A stretch of 35,425 nt of DNA from Candidatus Ancillula prorhinotermitis (GTDB taxonomy: Bacteria > Actinomycetota > Actinomycetes > Actinomycetales > Bifidobacteriaceae). This document shows, in pieces, positions 8,201-17,200 of this stretch (the stretch's first letter is position 1; every line of letters starts with the position of its first letter). The stretch is taken from NCBI GenBank assembly GCA_031280795.1, contig JAITGF010000002.1, positions 1 to 35,425 on the forward strand, in the 5' to 3' direction. Under the pieces are notes generated by a model. The model searched no databases and was not told the DNA's origin. It was given only the letters and a program-made list of their open reading frames with translations. The translations under genes were made by a program, and so were the position numbers.

Positions 8201-11200
8201 CTACGGCAAGAAGTATACTGTTGGCATCGACCAAGGCGCATTCCATATGTATTCAGCATCTTCTGACAGCTATACCCTAATAAAAGAAGGTATGTACACT
8301 GCAGGCTCGCTAAATCTTGGTGAATTCCGTACCGAAATGCCCCGAATAGGCGATGTAGTCATAACCCCAAAAGAAACTTCTTTGTCTACTAATAATTGCG
8401 TTGCACCGCGTGAAGGTGAGTTTGATGGTCTATTTACCGGAACGATCAAAACCATAGGTAGTTCAAATAACAGTTTGCGTTGGGCGATTTACGGTAATGA
8501 ATCGGCTCAAACGCGCATTGTCAATACAGTACCAACTCAGCCTGGCGAAATAGGAACTTCTACCACTCAACTTTGCATAGACTTGCGTGAAACCAGCCCG
8601 GTGGTGATAGTTATGGTTCAGTCCGTTGCTGACGATTCGAAATATGACTTTGCTATTGTGAATGTGAATGGTATTGAAAAAACGACAGTACAAACGCTTG
8701 ACCCGATAGATAAGCAGTCTAACGTTGAAAAGGGCAGCTCTGCTGAATACATTTTTTCATATACTGTACGAGAGCAGGGTTACGACTCTTCAGATGAGGG
8801 TAAGAATAATTTACTAATTTCACCGACTGGTCAGCTCTCCCCACAAACCACTGCCGAAAGCGTGGGGTGTGAGCCACTTGAAGATGATACTTTGCCAAGT
8901 AACCACCCTAATCGCTTCTCGAAGACAGAGTTTCTCTGCCGAGTTCGGCTAAACATCGCCTCAAGTGAATCGGCAGCCCTAGTTCGCCTTACGGCCACAT
9001 CTGCTTTTGATGCTAGATCTTCTGATTATGTGCTAGTCTCAGTAGGTTCTGCTGCTTTAGACTCCGGTGCAGTAGTATTCACTCCCCCAGATGCTCTGGT
9101 AGATTTATCGACTGATGGCCTTAGCGGAACTTTCACCGTAAAGCTAAATGGGGCGGCAGTCGCTGACTGCGGCAATCCTGCTCAGCCAAACGCCCCAGTC
9201 TCTAGCTGGGGTCCATTTACGCTCTCTGGAAACCTAAATGAGAGTACTAGCTTATCTAACTACATAAAGGTTTCAAATTCGGAATACAGGATTACTGTCA
9301 ACCCTTCACCGATTGAAGAGGCTGCTCAGTTAACTGTCACCTTTACTAGTTGCGGGTCTCAGAAGTACTTAAATTTCGCTACAATCGATTTAATCAACCC
9401 AGTTAAGCATGGATTGGTCATTTCACCCCAGACACAAGTATTTGATTTTGCAAATGATTATGCCGCTGCCCAAAAGGATGCTAGCGGTAATGTTCGCTTA
9501 GAGTTTACTCAGCATCAAATAGTGCAGCCGGGTGATACGGAAGCAGTTAAATGGCAGATCCTTGGCGCCAAAAGTGCGCGCACACATTTTGACAACGGTC
9601 AGCCCTCAGCTCCGAGCCAGACTATATCAAAAGGGGAAAGCGGTCAGCTTTTCCTTGGTGGCGACGAAACTGCAAACGTTATCTTTGTGGTGGCATCTTT
9701 AGTTGCCAACCCCGCAATTGTAAGCACTGCCATCGTCCGCATCCAAGGGCAAGATAATCCTATGCTTAAATATGCTAATAACGTTGCTCAAAATGTGCTC
9801 CTTAACCCAAGTGGTGTAACGCTTGTGAATGTGCAAGGTGTTTTGCGCTTACCGTTTGGGGCTATCTCGGGTGATGACGAAGTTATATTCAGCGTGTATG
9901 GCGCGACTTCAGGATCTACAGCCGTCACTTACACTGGAAATTGTGGCAGTCAATTCTTAGAGTTTTGCGGTGAGGTGCAAATCGCCCACAATGAAACTGC
10001 TAACCAAATCTTAGTAGTCGCCACTTTGAAGAACTACCCGCACATTCGCGACACTTTGAGCGTAAATATCGCTTCCCATGCCTCCCAAGGAATTTCCTTA
10101 GAAGCAGATCGTCAATCTGTTGATTTCACACTGAGCCCGGCTGAGCAAACCGTGAACTTAACGGCGCTGGTGGACTTGCCTAGTGAAAATAACCAAAAGG
10201 GCGTGATTTTTTCAATTGACGGAGCAACTTCCACCGTCTTAACTGATATCCAGCATTCAATTCTGTCTCCTGTGACTACAGCAACTTTAATAATCGGCCC
10301 CGACGAAAGTGCCCGCACTATTTACATTACGGCCCACTCAGTCTTCAACCCGGCAAACTACGCCACTATTGCTGTGAATGTAACATCTAACTCAGCCATT
10401 GGCGTTGAATTTATCGATGAAATTGCGCGCACTGGAGGCTTGGGCGAGGTTATGACTGATGCAGAGTATTTAATACGTGTCAAAGCGGTCGCACCGGTTG
10501 GTGTGGATAAAACCAAAATCAAATGGGAAGTATTTGGCCAGACATCTGGCACTGAGCTTACTGGTGTGGATTCATATCTTGGCTATACGCCCATCTTGGG
10601 TCAGAGCGAACGTTTAGCTGTGCTAAAAGTAAATTCAGCCGAGCAGAGTAAAACTATCTATCTTAAAGCGTCCTTTGAAGACGATGCTTCCTACTTCGCT
10701 TTTGCCACTCTAAACGTGAGCGGTGTTGTAACTTCTGGAATTCAACTTATGCCTGCCAATGCTAAGTTAATATTACCTCTAAAAGTTGCCCCCGAACTGT
10801 TTACTTCATACCCTATATTCGACTATGAAAATCCTTTGCCAGTAGATGAGTCTGGTAAGATTGACTACCCAATCAAGTATTTCTTACCGCCTATTCTAGA
10901 GCGCGGTCACCCATACACCGAAGATAGTGATTTGAATTTTAATATGTGTGGTCTACGCACCCCTGCTAGCATCGGCATTTTGACTTCACCATACTCACAT
11001 TCGGACGAGCATGGCAATCTTTACGTAACACCACCAGGGGATTATTCTGAGGAATATGGTTTGACCCAGTTTGACCAGAATCGTGACATGATAGGGTGTG
11101 AGCAGCAACTAACGTTTAGGTCTGAGATATCATTCCCTGAAAGTGTTTATCGCTCAGAAATCGACAAGGAAAAAGGTGCTGGTACTTTCATCTCTGAAGA

Positions 11201-14200
11201 CGAAACTAGAAAGCGAGTGAATACTGTGCAATTTCAAGTGGTTGGAGGGGTTCAAGAGCCGGATGGAACATCACTTTACGCTGGTGACTGGCAAAACGTT
11301 TCCTGCCAAAATGATACTATCGATGCTTATGTACACAATTTGTCATTCAGAACGACTTACGTAGAGCAAGGGTGTTATTCTGACGGCTATTACACCCGCC
11401 TTCATGTTGCTTTTGAAGAAGTTGCAACAACTCTTTGGGTGGTGGCGCGTAGCACGTACGATCAGAGTAAATTTGCTATCAGTAAAGTGGATGTGGTTAA
11501 TAATAAAACCGCTGGAGTATACATCAATGAACGCGATGTACGAGTAGATTTGCGATCTCAAAATTCTTTACACACTTATCCTAATAACCAGATACTATTT
11601 TCGACGGTCGTGTCCGTCCCTGGAGGAATGAGTCGCGATGTTCAATGGAGCGTTTTAGGGGGCGTTGGCGTTTCTGAAACCACAAGCGAGGCAACTTTTA
11701 TCACTCAGGATGGCGTTTTGAAAATATCACCACAAGAAGTCGCAACCACACTTTACGTGGAAGCGCGCTTGAACTACGACCCAACTAAATTTGATCGTGT
11801 GGCTGTGCGGCTTTATAATCACCAGACGTCCGGTGTGCGTATATTGGGACACAAACCTATCTACTTCTGCATTAATGGTGATTCCGAGGATTGCATTAAA
11901 AGGTGCATTACGCCGTTGGTCGACCATGGCAGTAGCGATGAGTCTGGAAATGGTGACGAGTTTACCGAAGATCAAAGCGATGAGGTTGAGACATCAGAGC
12001 AGCCCCCCACATTCGACTGCATTCGCGGAGAGAACGCAAACGATCCTAGCAGATCCTCGGTAGGCGAGACGGAAAGCGAGGGTGAAATATCAGGGGAAAG
12101 TGGCACGGAAGATGGTAATGGAAGTGAGCCCACTGAAAATGACACTAAACCTGTCGAAGGGCAAGGAGGCGAAAAAATTAAGCCAATGCTATACCAATAC
12201 ATCCTTGAAGTGAATGTTTCCATCCCTGCTGAAGCGTTTGGGGACGCCGATTTGGAGTGGACAGTTTACGGTGGTGTTGAAGGCACAAAAATAGACCCTT
12301 ACTACCCAGACAACTATTCGCCTGACCCCCTTTCGGATGGTACTTATACCCGTTTCGGAATTCTGACAGTATCTCAGTTTGAGAGTTCGCCACTATTGAA
12401 TATCGTTGCGAGACTTAAGTTTGACCCGACCCGTTTTGACACTTTAGAAGTAAAGGTATTTGGCAGAAACACTACTGGGATTCTGGTGAGCCCGCACTAT
12501 TCTGAAGTGAGTGTAGGTAAACGCCAAGGTTTCGAAGCATACATTAGCGTCCCATTCAAAGAAACTGAGGAAGTGGTCTGGCAAGTGTTCGGTGGATCTC
12601 CCGAGACCGAAATAACGACAGACGGCATATTGATTATTGATCCATACGAGACTTCCGCCAATGTTTACGTTACAGCCACTTTGGTATACGACCCAACTCG
12701 TTTTGATACTGCTGTTGTACATATTTTAGATAGGGTTACTTCAGGAGTGATTATTTCACCGCATGAACCGATCATATCGGCTGGAAGTGAGCACACTCTG
12801 AAGTGTCAGGTATTCGTGCCAGAGCATGATTCTGAGTATAATTCCTTTATCGCTAATAACGATTCTGACTACAAGAATTTCACGAGTTTCGAGAATCGTA
12901 CATGCGAGTTCAAGCTTTTTGGCGGAGTCGAAGGCACTCAGATTAATGCCAAAACGGGAGAGTTAAAGGTAAATGACCGCGAGACTAGTCGCCTACTTGG
13001 CGTGATGGCGTATTCAGCTGACGAGCCGCACTTAAAAGATGCCGTGGCAGTGCAGGTTTCTGGTCGCCAAGGTAAAGGAGTGGTAATTGACAACGCGCCC
13101 GTGCAAAAGGCTGGAGCAGATGCTATTTTTACTGCTACTGTCGCCACCCCTGAAGGTGAAAGCAAAGATGTACGCTGGAGCGTTTCAGGAGGAGACCCCA
13201 AAACGACTATAGATGCCGAAACAGGCTTACTACATGTAGCGAACTCAGAGCTTTCTAAACACCTTACAGTAATTGCGAAGTCAGTGTATAACCCAAATAT
13301 GATTGATGTCGTTGACGTACGAGTAGAAGGTTTTGTTGAGCCACATATTATTTTAAGCCCAAGCTCCACAATGCTTGAACCTGGCGATTTGATGCACTTC
13401 GAAGCCAAGGTGGAAGCTCCTAGCGATGTTGATTCAAGTGTCGTCTGGAGTGTAAATGGAGCCTTTTCTTCTGCGACGGCAATTATAAATGGTGATTTAA
13501 GTATTGCTTATGACGAAACAGGCGATACCCTAATTGTTTGTGGGGCACTAAACTACGACCATCGTATTCATAATTGTGTAGTGGTGTACGTCTCGAAAGC
13601 ATCGCAAATCGTAAAGAATCGTTTAGCAAATCTTTCTACCAATTTGATTTCATCTACCAATTTGGTTTACACTAAAGATTCGGCTAGTACTTTTACCTTC
13701 AATGTGCCATCAGATTTGAGGTTAGTGGATTCCATTGAAGTTGATGGAATGCAAGTTGATACTGATCATTTCACGCTAAACCAAGTATCATCACACCAAA
13801 TGTCTGGATTTACCAAACCAGCAAAATTCAATGAAAACGAAGCTTTTGCAGTGAGTACGCCTAAGGACGGAAACACATCTCATGGTGAAAGCCTAGTTAC
13901 GATAAGTAACGAAATTCTTGATGCTTTGCAGCGCGGTGACCACACCATCACCATTCATTATAAAAATGGCTCAGAAGCAACTGTAAAACCGTTTAAGGTG
14001 GTTGATGTGCACGATTCGGAAATTTGGTGGTTCTGGACAGTATTCGCCTTACTCATAGTCCTGTGCTTATTGCTGGTAATTGCCGCGCAAACACTAAAGC
14101 ACAAAAGGAGCGAAGGATCATTTAGTCAAACACTTGATGGAGGTGTTGATATGGATGCTTCATCAAGTGGATTGAAACCAGCAGTAGTTATGATAGATAT

Positions 14201-14231
14201 ACTCAGTGATACGTTCGGGGGTGCACAGTGA
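5247..14231 (+). CDS. Giant surface protein 1: collagen-like/polyglycine head, Ig-like repeat stalk, C-terminal TM anchor
   Basis: 2994 aa, secreted. Basic N-region and hydrophobic core with an AMA|G cleavage site (after residue 44). Gly-rich blocks lie at about 118-148 (G-X-Y triplets), 215-275, 315-335, 648-675 and 705-762 (collagen-like GERGENGSPG), separated by a Cys-containing segment of unknown fold. From about 1050 to 2800 come about 12 Ig-like units with the pattern VxWxVxGG...T.I...G.L.I..xE...L.V.A.S..DPT.FD.A.V.V, resembling bacterial Big-type domains. An acidic low-complexity insert sits at about 2230-2310. A membrane-proximal module precedes one TM helix (about 2925-2950) and a 45-aa cytoplasmic tail. 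No LPXTG sorting signal. GTG 5247 overlaps the channel gene by 8 bases and the 3' end overlaps the next gene by 4. Likely adhesin or coat filament; ligand unknown. Confidence 0.85.
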   Translation: MIRRKWLRAKGVRKALRTSYSCALIFFGLLIFVSMWAVSWGAMAGEVTLEKVSAMAEMSSVNAVEAVGTVSKSLQSISTSSSVSAPESITQGGAEQVVAMTQVITQGWSESDGNASLVGTQGLEGETGKSGGNGGQGGYGGGAFDACVANEQVQSTPGFTGAGGALTALIDSIYDYVITNGGSGFNKSEASKEMFGYDAYQYIVRDNNGDITMSTFGGAGGRPGTTGPWCFTFGPTGGAGGSGGAGGDSGNSGVSGGNGDKLGGGGGGGGGAGGISFFNSPYSNSEFGAPAPQQPQIEKTSDNAENYNSLLVSSGNGNSGGNGGNGGNGGLGGDYGYFNAKVRDESDSNKGLSWPKGYNQNILYSTDASQTKVDTNYYDPGSYGDFGQSMHRDRLCMTNVSWCLSHKVGEYFYDGKSYSVVDDPPPEISSEKMGKILFFFRSIFPQRRCDPSSTSRSRPSQFACTINSLPSNSIRVLLQTEYSGIHNILDGSRGVFRGCDGECDFNFSAECTLMAPGPSYGRANFERCGRYDTVDADEYGGRKIIPYYSLPVLNYLIEKTCDADWPLGGIILDKSMPSQIIGSNNSDLGCRAKDGLTFHDISEISTREGETNVYARSMQDILLSPNSWSLKFMGWDPVGLTTDATDSGLGAAGTGGGGGGGGGGTGQRGQDAGRGANVSYKNSATASINNVEIKNGDDSLSDGLRGAVGVGTVLNGLGKGGKGGAGGKHGDMDSTGSKGERGENGSPGIGGEGGLPSKAGDTSAQFNKLFTCQLSVQRKTQSMKVMINDFNIKPDCPGATSINLDGTSNSTNDVQINTLNLSGQNTLNVFSNIGQASIGKINYDADSNADLMVSYSANLPIGQIIVSPPKVRLTNPEVFLGRNYIDPYDEDANFVLLQFPRLPSSQIAGKKITLKGEDVATGSGYIDRYVYTINNSDNLIDQSSRTARIPLSAFVAENPCLYGSDGVVLNMPCTKPMRATLPHLDYGKKYTVGIDQGAFHMYSASSDSYTLIKEGMYTAGSLNLGEFRTEMPRIGDVVITPKETSLSTNNCVAPREGEFDGLFTGTIKTIGSSNNSLRWAIYGNESAQTRIVNTVPTQPGEIGTSTTQLCIDLRETSPVVIVMVQSVADDSKYDFAIVNVNGIEKTTVQTLDPIDKQSNVEKGSSAEYIFSYTVREQGYDSSDEGKNNLLISPTGQLSPQTTAESVGCEPLEDDTLPSNHPNRFSKTEFLCRVRLNIASSESAALVRLTATSAFDARSSDYVLVSVGSAALDSGAVVFTPPDALVDLSTDGLSGTFTVKLNGAAVADCGNPAQPNAPVSSWGPFTLSGNLNESTSLSNYIKVSNSEYRITVNPSPIEEAAQLTVTFTSCGSQKYLNFATIDLINPVKHGLVISPQTQVFDFANDYAAAQKDASGNVRLEFTQHQIVQPGDTEAVKWQILGAKSARTHFDNGQPSAPSQTISKGESGQLFLGGDETANVIFVVASLVANPAIVSTAIVRIQGQDNPMLKYANNVAQNVLLNPSGVTLVNVQGVLRLPFGAISGDDEVIFSVYGATSGSTAVTYTGNCGSQFLEFCGEVQIAHNETANQILVVATLKNYPHIRDTLSVNIASHASQGISLEADRQSVDFTLSPAEQTVNLTALVDLPSENNQKGVIFSIDGATSTVLTDIQHSILSPVTTATLIIGPDESARTIYITAHSVFNPANYATIAVNVTSNSAIGVEFIDEIARTGGLGEVMTDAEYLIRVKAVAPVGVDKTKIKWEVFGQTSGTELTGVDSYLGYTPILGQSERLAVLKVNSAEQSKTIYLKASFEDDASYFAFATLNVSGVVTSGIQLMPANAKLILPLKVAPELFTSYPIFDYENPLPVDESGKIDYPIKYFLPPILERGHPYTEDSDLNFNMCGLRTPASIGILTSPYSHSDEHGNLYVTPPGDYSEEYGLTQFDQNRDMIGCEQQLTFRSEISFPESVYRSEIDKEKGAGTFISEDETRKRVNTVQFQVVGGVQEPDGTSLYAGDWQNVSCQNDTIDAYVHNLSFRTTYVEQGCYSDGYYTRLHVAFEEVATTLWVVARSTYDQSKFAISKVDVVNNKTAGVYINERDVRVDLRSQNSLHTYPNNQILFSTVVSVPGGMSRDVQWSVLGGVGVSETTSEATFITQDGVLKISPQEVATTLYVEARLNYDPTKFDRVAVRLYNHQTSGVRILGHKPIYFCINGDSEDCIKRCITPLVDHGSSDESGNGDEFTEDQSDEVETSEQPPTFDCIRGENANDPSRSSVGETESEGEISGESGTEDGNGSEPTENDTKPVEGQGGEKIKPMLYQYILEVNVSIPAEAFGDADLEWTVYGGVEGTKIDPYYPDNYSPDPLSDGTYTRFGILTVSQFESSPLLNIVARLKFDPTRFDTLEVKVFGRNTTGILVSPHYSEVSVGKRQGFEAYISVPFKETEEVVWQVFGGSPETEITTDGILIIDPYETSANVYVTATLVYDPTRFDTAVVHILDRVTSGVIISPHEPIISAGSEHTLKCQVFVPEHDSEYNSFIANNDSDYKNFTSFENRTCEFKLFGGVEGTQINAKTGELKVNDRETSRLLGVMAYSADEPHLKDAVAVQVSGRQGKGVVIDNAPVQKAGADAIFTATVATPEGESKDVRWSVSGGDPKTTIDAETGLLHVANSELSKHLTVIAKSVYNPNMIDVVDVRVEGFVEPHIILSPSSTMLEPGDLMHFEAKVEAPSDVDSSVVWSVNGAFSSATAIINGDLSIAYDETGDTLIVCGALNYDHRIHNCVVVYVSKASQIVKNRLANLSTNLISSTNLVYTKDSASTFTFNVPSDLRLVDSIEVDGMQVDTDHFTLNQVSSHQMSGFTKPAKFNENEAFAVSTPKDGNTSHGESLVTISNEILDALQRGDHTITIHYKNGSEATVKPFKVVDVHDSEIWWFWTVFALLIVLCLLLVIAAQTLKHKRSEGSFSQTLDGGVDMDASSSGLKPAVVMIDILSDTFGGAQ
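6204..6235 (+). repeat. 9-base in-frame tandem repeat in giant protein 1
   Basis: Three perfect copies of GGTGGCAAT plus a partial fourth, encoding Gly-Gly-Asn. Copy-number change by slippage would lengthen or shorten the Gly-rich head by three residues without breaking the frame. Confidence 0.8.
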
Positions 14232-17200
14232 AACGGTCTACAATATCCTTGAAGAAGCGCTTATTAATTAGGCTATTTTTCACCGCGCTCGTCTTCGCTG
14301 CCGGTTTGGTTACTTTGCAGTTTGCTGGAGTTTCGCATGCAGTCGAAAATGCGGGGAATTACCCATCATTTGAATTCAACCTCAGTCGAAATTCTACTTA
14401 TATGGGTGGAAATGGTATTAATGGCGGAAAAGGCGGAAAAGGCGGAAACGGCGGATCTGCCGAATATGACAATGATTGCTGTTCGAGTTCCTGTATAATG
14501 GGCGCGTCGATGTCAGGGGCATCCGAAAGGGGTAGTGACCCTGCAGGTACTATTGTGGCAACGGCTGGAAGATGGGGTAGTGCTACATATACTAGGGAAT
14601 GTAAAGGTGGGGGGACCGATTGTACCGGTAGTGCCCGCGGTGGCGGTGGTAGTGGTGGTAGAGGTGGTGACTCAGCTCTTTTAACATCTGGAAACGGTGA
14701 TCGCCCCAACGGTAAGAGTGGTTCTAAAGGGAGGTTTCCCGATGATAAAAGCGGTGGAGGCGCTAACGGAGGCGGTGGCGGCGGTGCTGGGGCAATAGGT
14801 TATCCGGGTAATCCGGGAAATGATTTTCTAAAAACAGTGAATGATAGCAAAATTAAACTAATTACACTCAAGAGCGGCGATAGTGGAATTAATGGAGACG
14901 GAGGTGATGGTGGCTACGGTGGCTCTGGAGGTAGTCGAGGTGGTGGAAATTATGGTGGCTCTGGAGGTGGCGGCGGAGGCGGTGGCTCTGGAGGAAAAGG
15001 TTCGACTGGAGGTTCTGGCGGTAATATAACTTTCAAGGCTAATGCAAGCACTACGAATGTATACAGTATTTCGCTAGAAACTGGCTCGGCAAGTACTAAT
15101 AATGGTAAAAATGGTCTTATTGGTAGCTCGACTCTAAACACAGGCGGAGGTGGCGGCGGAGGCGGACCTCATCTGTCTAATCCATCCGGAAATGGTGGTG
15201 CCGGAGGAAATGGTGGTGCCGGAGCAGGGGCTGCGTACAATGACACTAAGGCCGGATCAGTAATTGCGAATTTCAACATACTTACCCCGCACCCCGCTGG
15301 AGTGATAGGGTATCCTTCTGGCCAAGCAAATGGAAAAATCAACATCACGCTAAGACAGAATAGTACTCGAAGTGTCGATGGTAAGCGCGGAGCAATTACT
15401 CTCAATATCGCAGAGCTTCGTTTAAAGGATTGCCGCGAACCAAGTGCATCTTTACCTTCACCATGTACTGCCAATATAGGCTCAGGCTACCAAAGTGAAA
15501 ATGTTGCCAATATCTCTAATGTAACTCTTGAAAATGGTTCACAATTGAACATCAGCGAAGGGGGGGTTGTCAGTATTAACAACTTTTATATTGACTCAAA
15601 TAGTGAATCAAATGTTGGAAAAAGCGCTCAATCAACAATCAACACCTCCACTACCTACGCCTCCCCATCGGTGCAGCGACCAACTATGCGTCAAGCCACA
15701 CCGAAGCCTAGCTCCATAAAGGTCGATCCCTACATTATGAAAGGCGTTTCCGCTGGGATATCTGCTGCTAGTACTAACGACGCTAAGAGGACATATATCA
15801 CGTCAGGCAATGTACTCACTTTCAAAGGCTCTAGAAGCTTGATTCGCCCAGCTGGAAGTAACGCATCAATCGGATCAAAAGGTAGCTTCTCGCTTATAGA
15901 CGTGACGAAACTTACTCAGCCTATAGAATACTGTGCCAACATTTCCGAGCTCAGCTTCGTCAGTGTTCTCTCCGCCTTTTCAGGTAGCAACGCATTGACT
16001 ACGACAAATGATGGCGTTGTCATCCCTATGAAACTACTTAAGAAAAGGGTTGGAAATAGTTGCTCTGGGGAAAGTCCACTGGTACAAGATGGACACTTAG
16101 TCTACAACCACTCCTACAAAGTAGAGTACAATAACTTCAAGATTGGCGAAACCACTCAAGTGACTTTGCCTACAGGTGCAAACTCTTGCGGTCTTACTAC
16201 AAACATTAATGCGATTCCTGACCGTCTGAACCGCTGTGTATATCCTTACACGTCCCAGTTCAAAACTATACCCCCCAAAGTCATTAGCATCACGCTTGAG
16301 CCCGCCCCCGGCGAGAACGACAACAATGCAGCTTTCAAAACTCGCGTAAACCAAGACGTAACCTTTAAGGCCACTATTGAGACACAGGGCCCCGCTTGGG
16401 CTGAAGCGCCTTCTGGGCCAGGTGTAAGCGACACTACCAATCCCTTTACATCAATCAAATGGGAAGTGTACGCATCTTCAAATTTGGTGTCTCGTATACC
16501 GCAAAAAGTTAACTGGGTTAACACGCGCGACGCACTCAGCCCTCAGTCGAACACAGTGTTGAACAATATGAACGCCTACCCAGACCAAAATGGCACTCCG
16601 AAGTACAACATTGAAGCTAGTAAGACCGAGGGTGTTGGTGGGTGTAGTGGTATGTACAACTCAGCTGCCGCGCACTCTGGGCTTTGGTATGGTTGCTCAG
16701 AGAACTATAAGGAAACCGTCACTAATACGCTTAATATATCTCCAGGCGAAACTTCAGCAGTGCTTTTCGTGATTGCACGTTCAGTCTATGATGATAGGGT
16801 CTACGCTTATGCAGCTGTTGATGTGGCAGGCCGTGTGCGCTCTGTAGTTGATATTGAGCATGACCAGTACGAGCTAAATAAATCAGGCTCAAAGCTGGTC
16901 TTCACTGACGTTGAAGTGCCCTTTGGTACTAACCCGAAACTTTCCTATAACCTACAAGGATCCATTTCGGCTGAGACCGTTCTCAAAACTCCAGCCCTCA
17001 ACACGATTGGTGGCTGGCCAAATCCGAACTGGAACGATTTGGAGTCACTCGATCTGGAAAATGCTACCTATGAGCAGGGGGGTAAAGTAGTGTCTTCAGC
17101 TTATCACGAAGAAGCCCTGGACGACGGTGAAGATGTCGGAGCTTGCTATAAAGTGCCGTACTTAGGTGATGACCCACCCCCTGGGCGCAGTATGAACTGG

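Noticed and set aside
12410..13320. Repeated motifs suggesting a CRISPR or satellite array.
   Set aside because: The repeats are degenerate, in frame, and correspond to Ig-like protein units of about 90-110 residues; there are no uniform repeats with spacers.
14494..14499. TATAAT inside giant protein 2 as an internal promoter.
   Set aside because: No -35 box at suitable spacing, and it lies in the coding sequence of the protein's head with no gene start soon after.
14398..15474. Pro-rich open frames on the minus strand opposite the Gly-rich region.
   Set aside because: Gly codons (GGN) read backwards give Pro codons, so these are shadows of the real gene. They lack starts with ribosome sites and show no domains.
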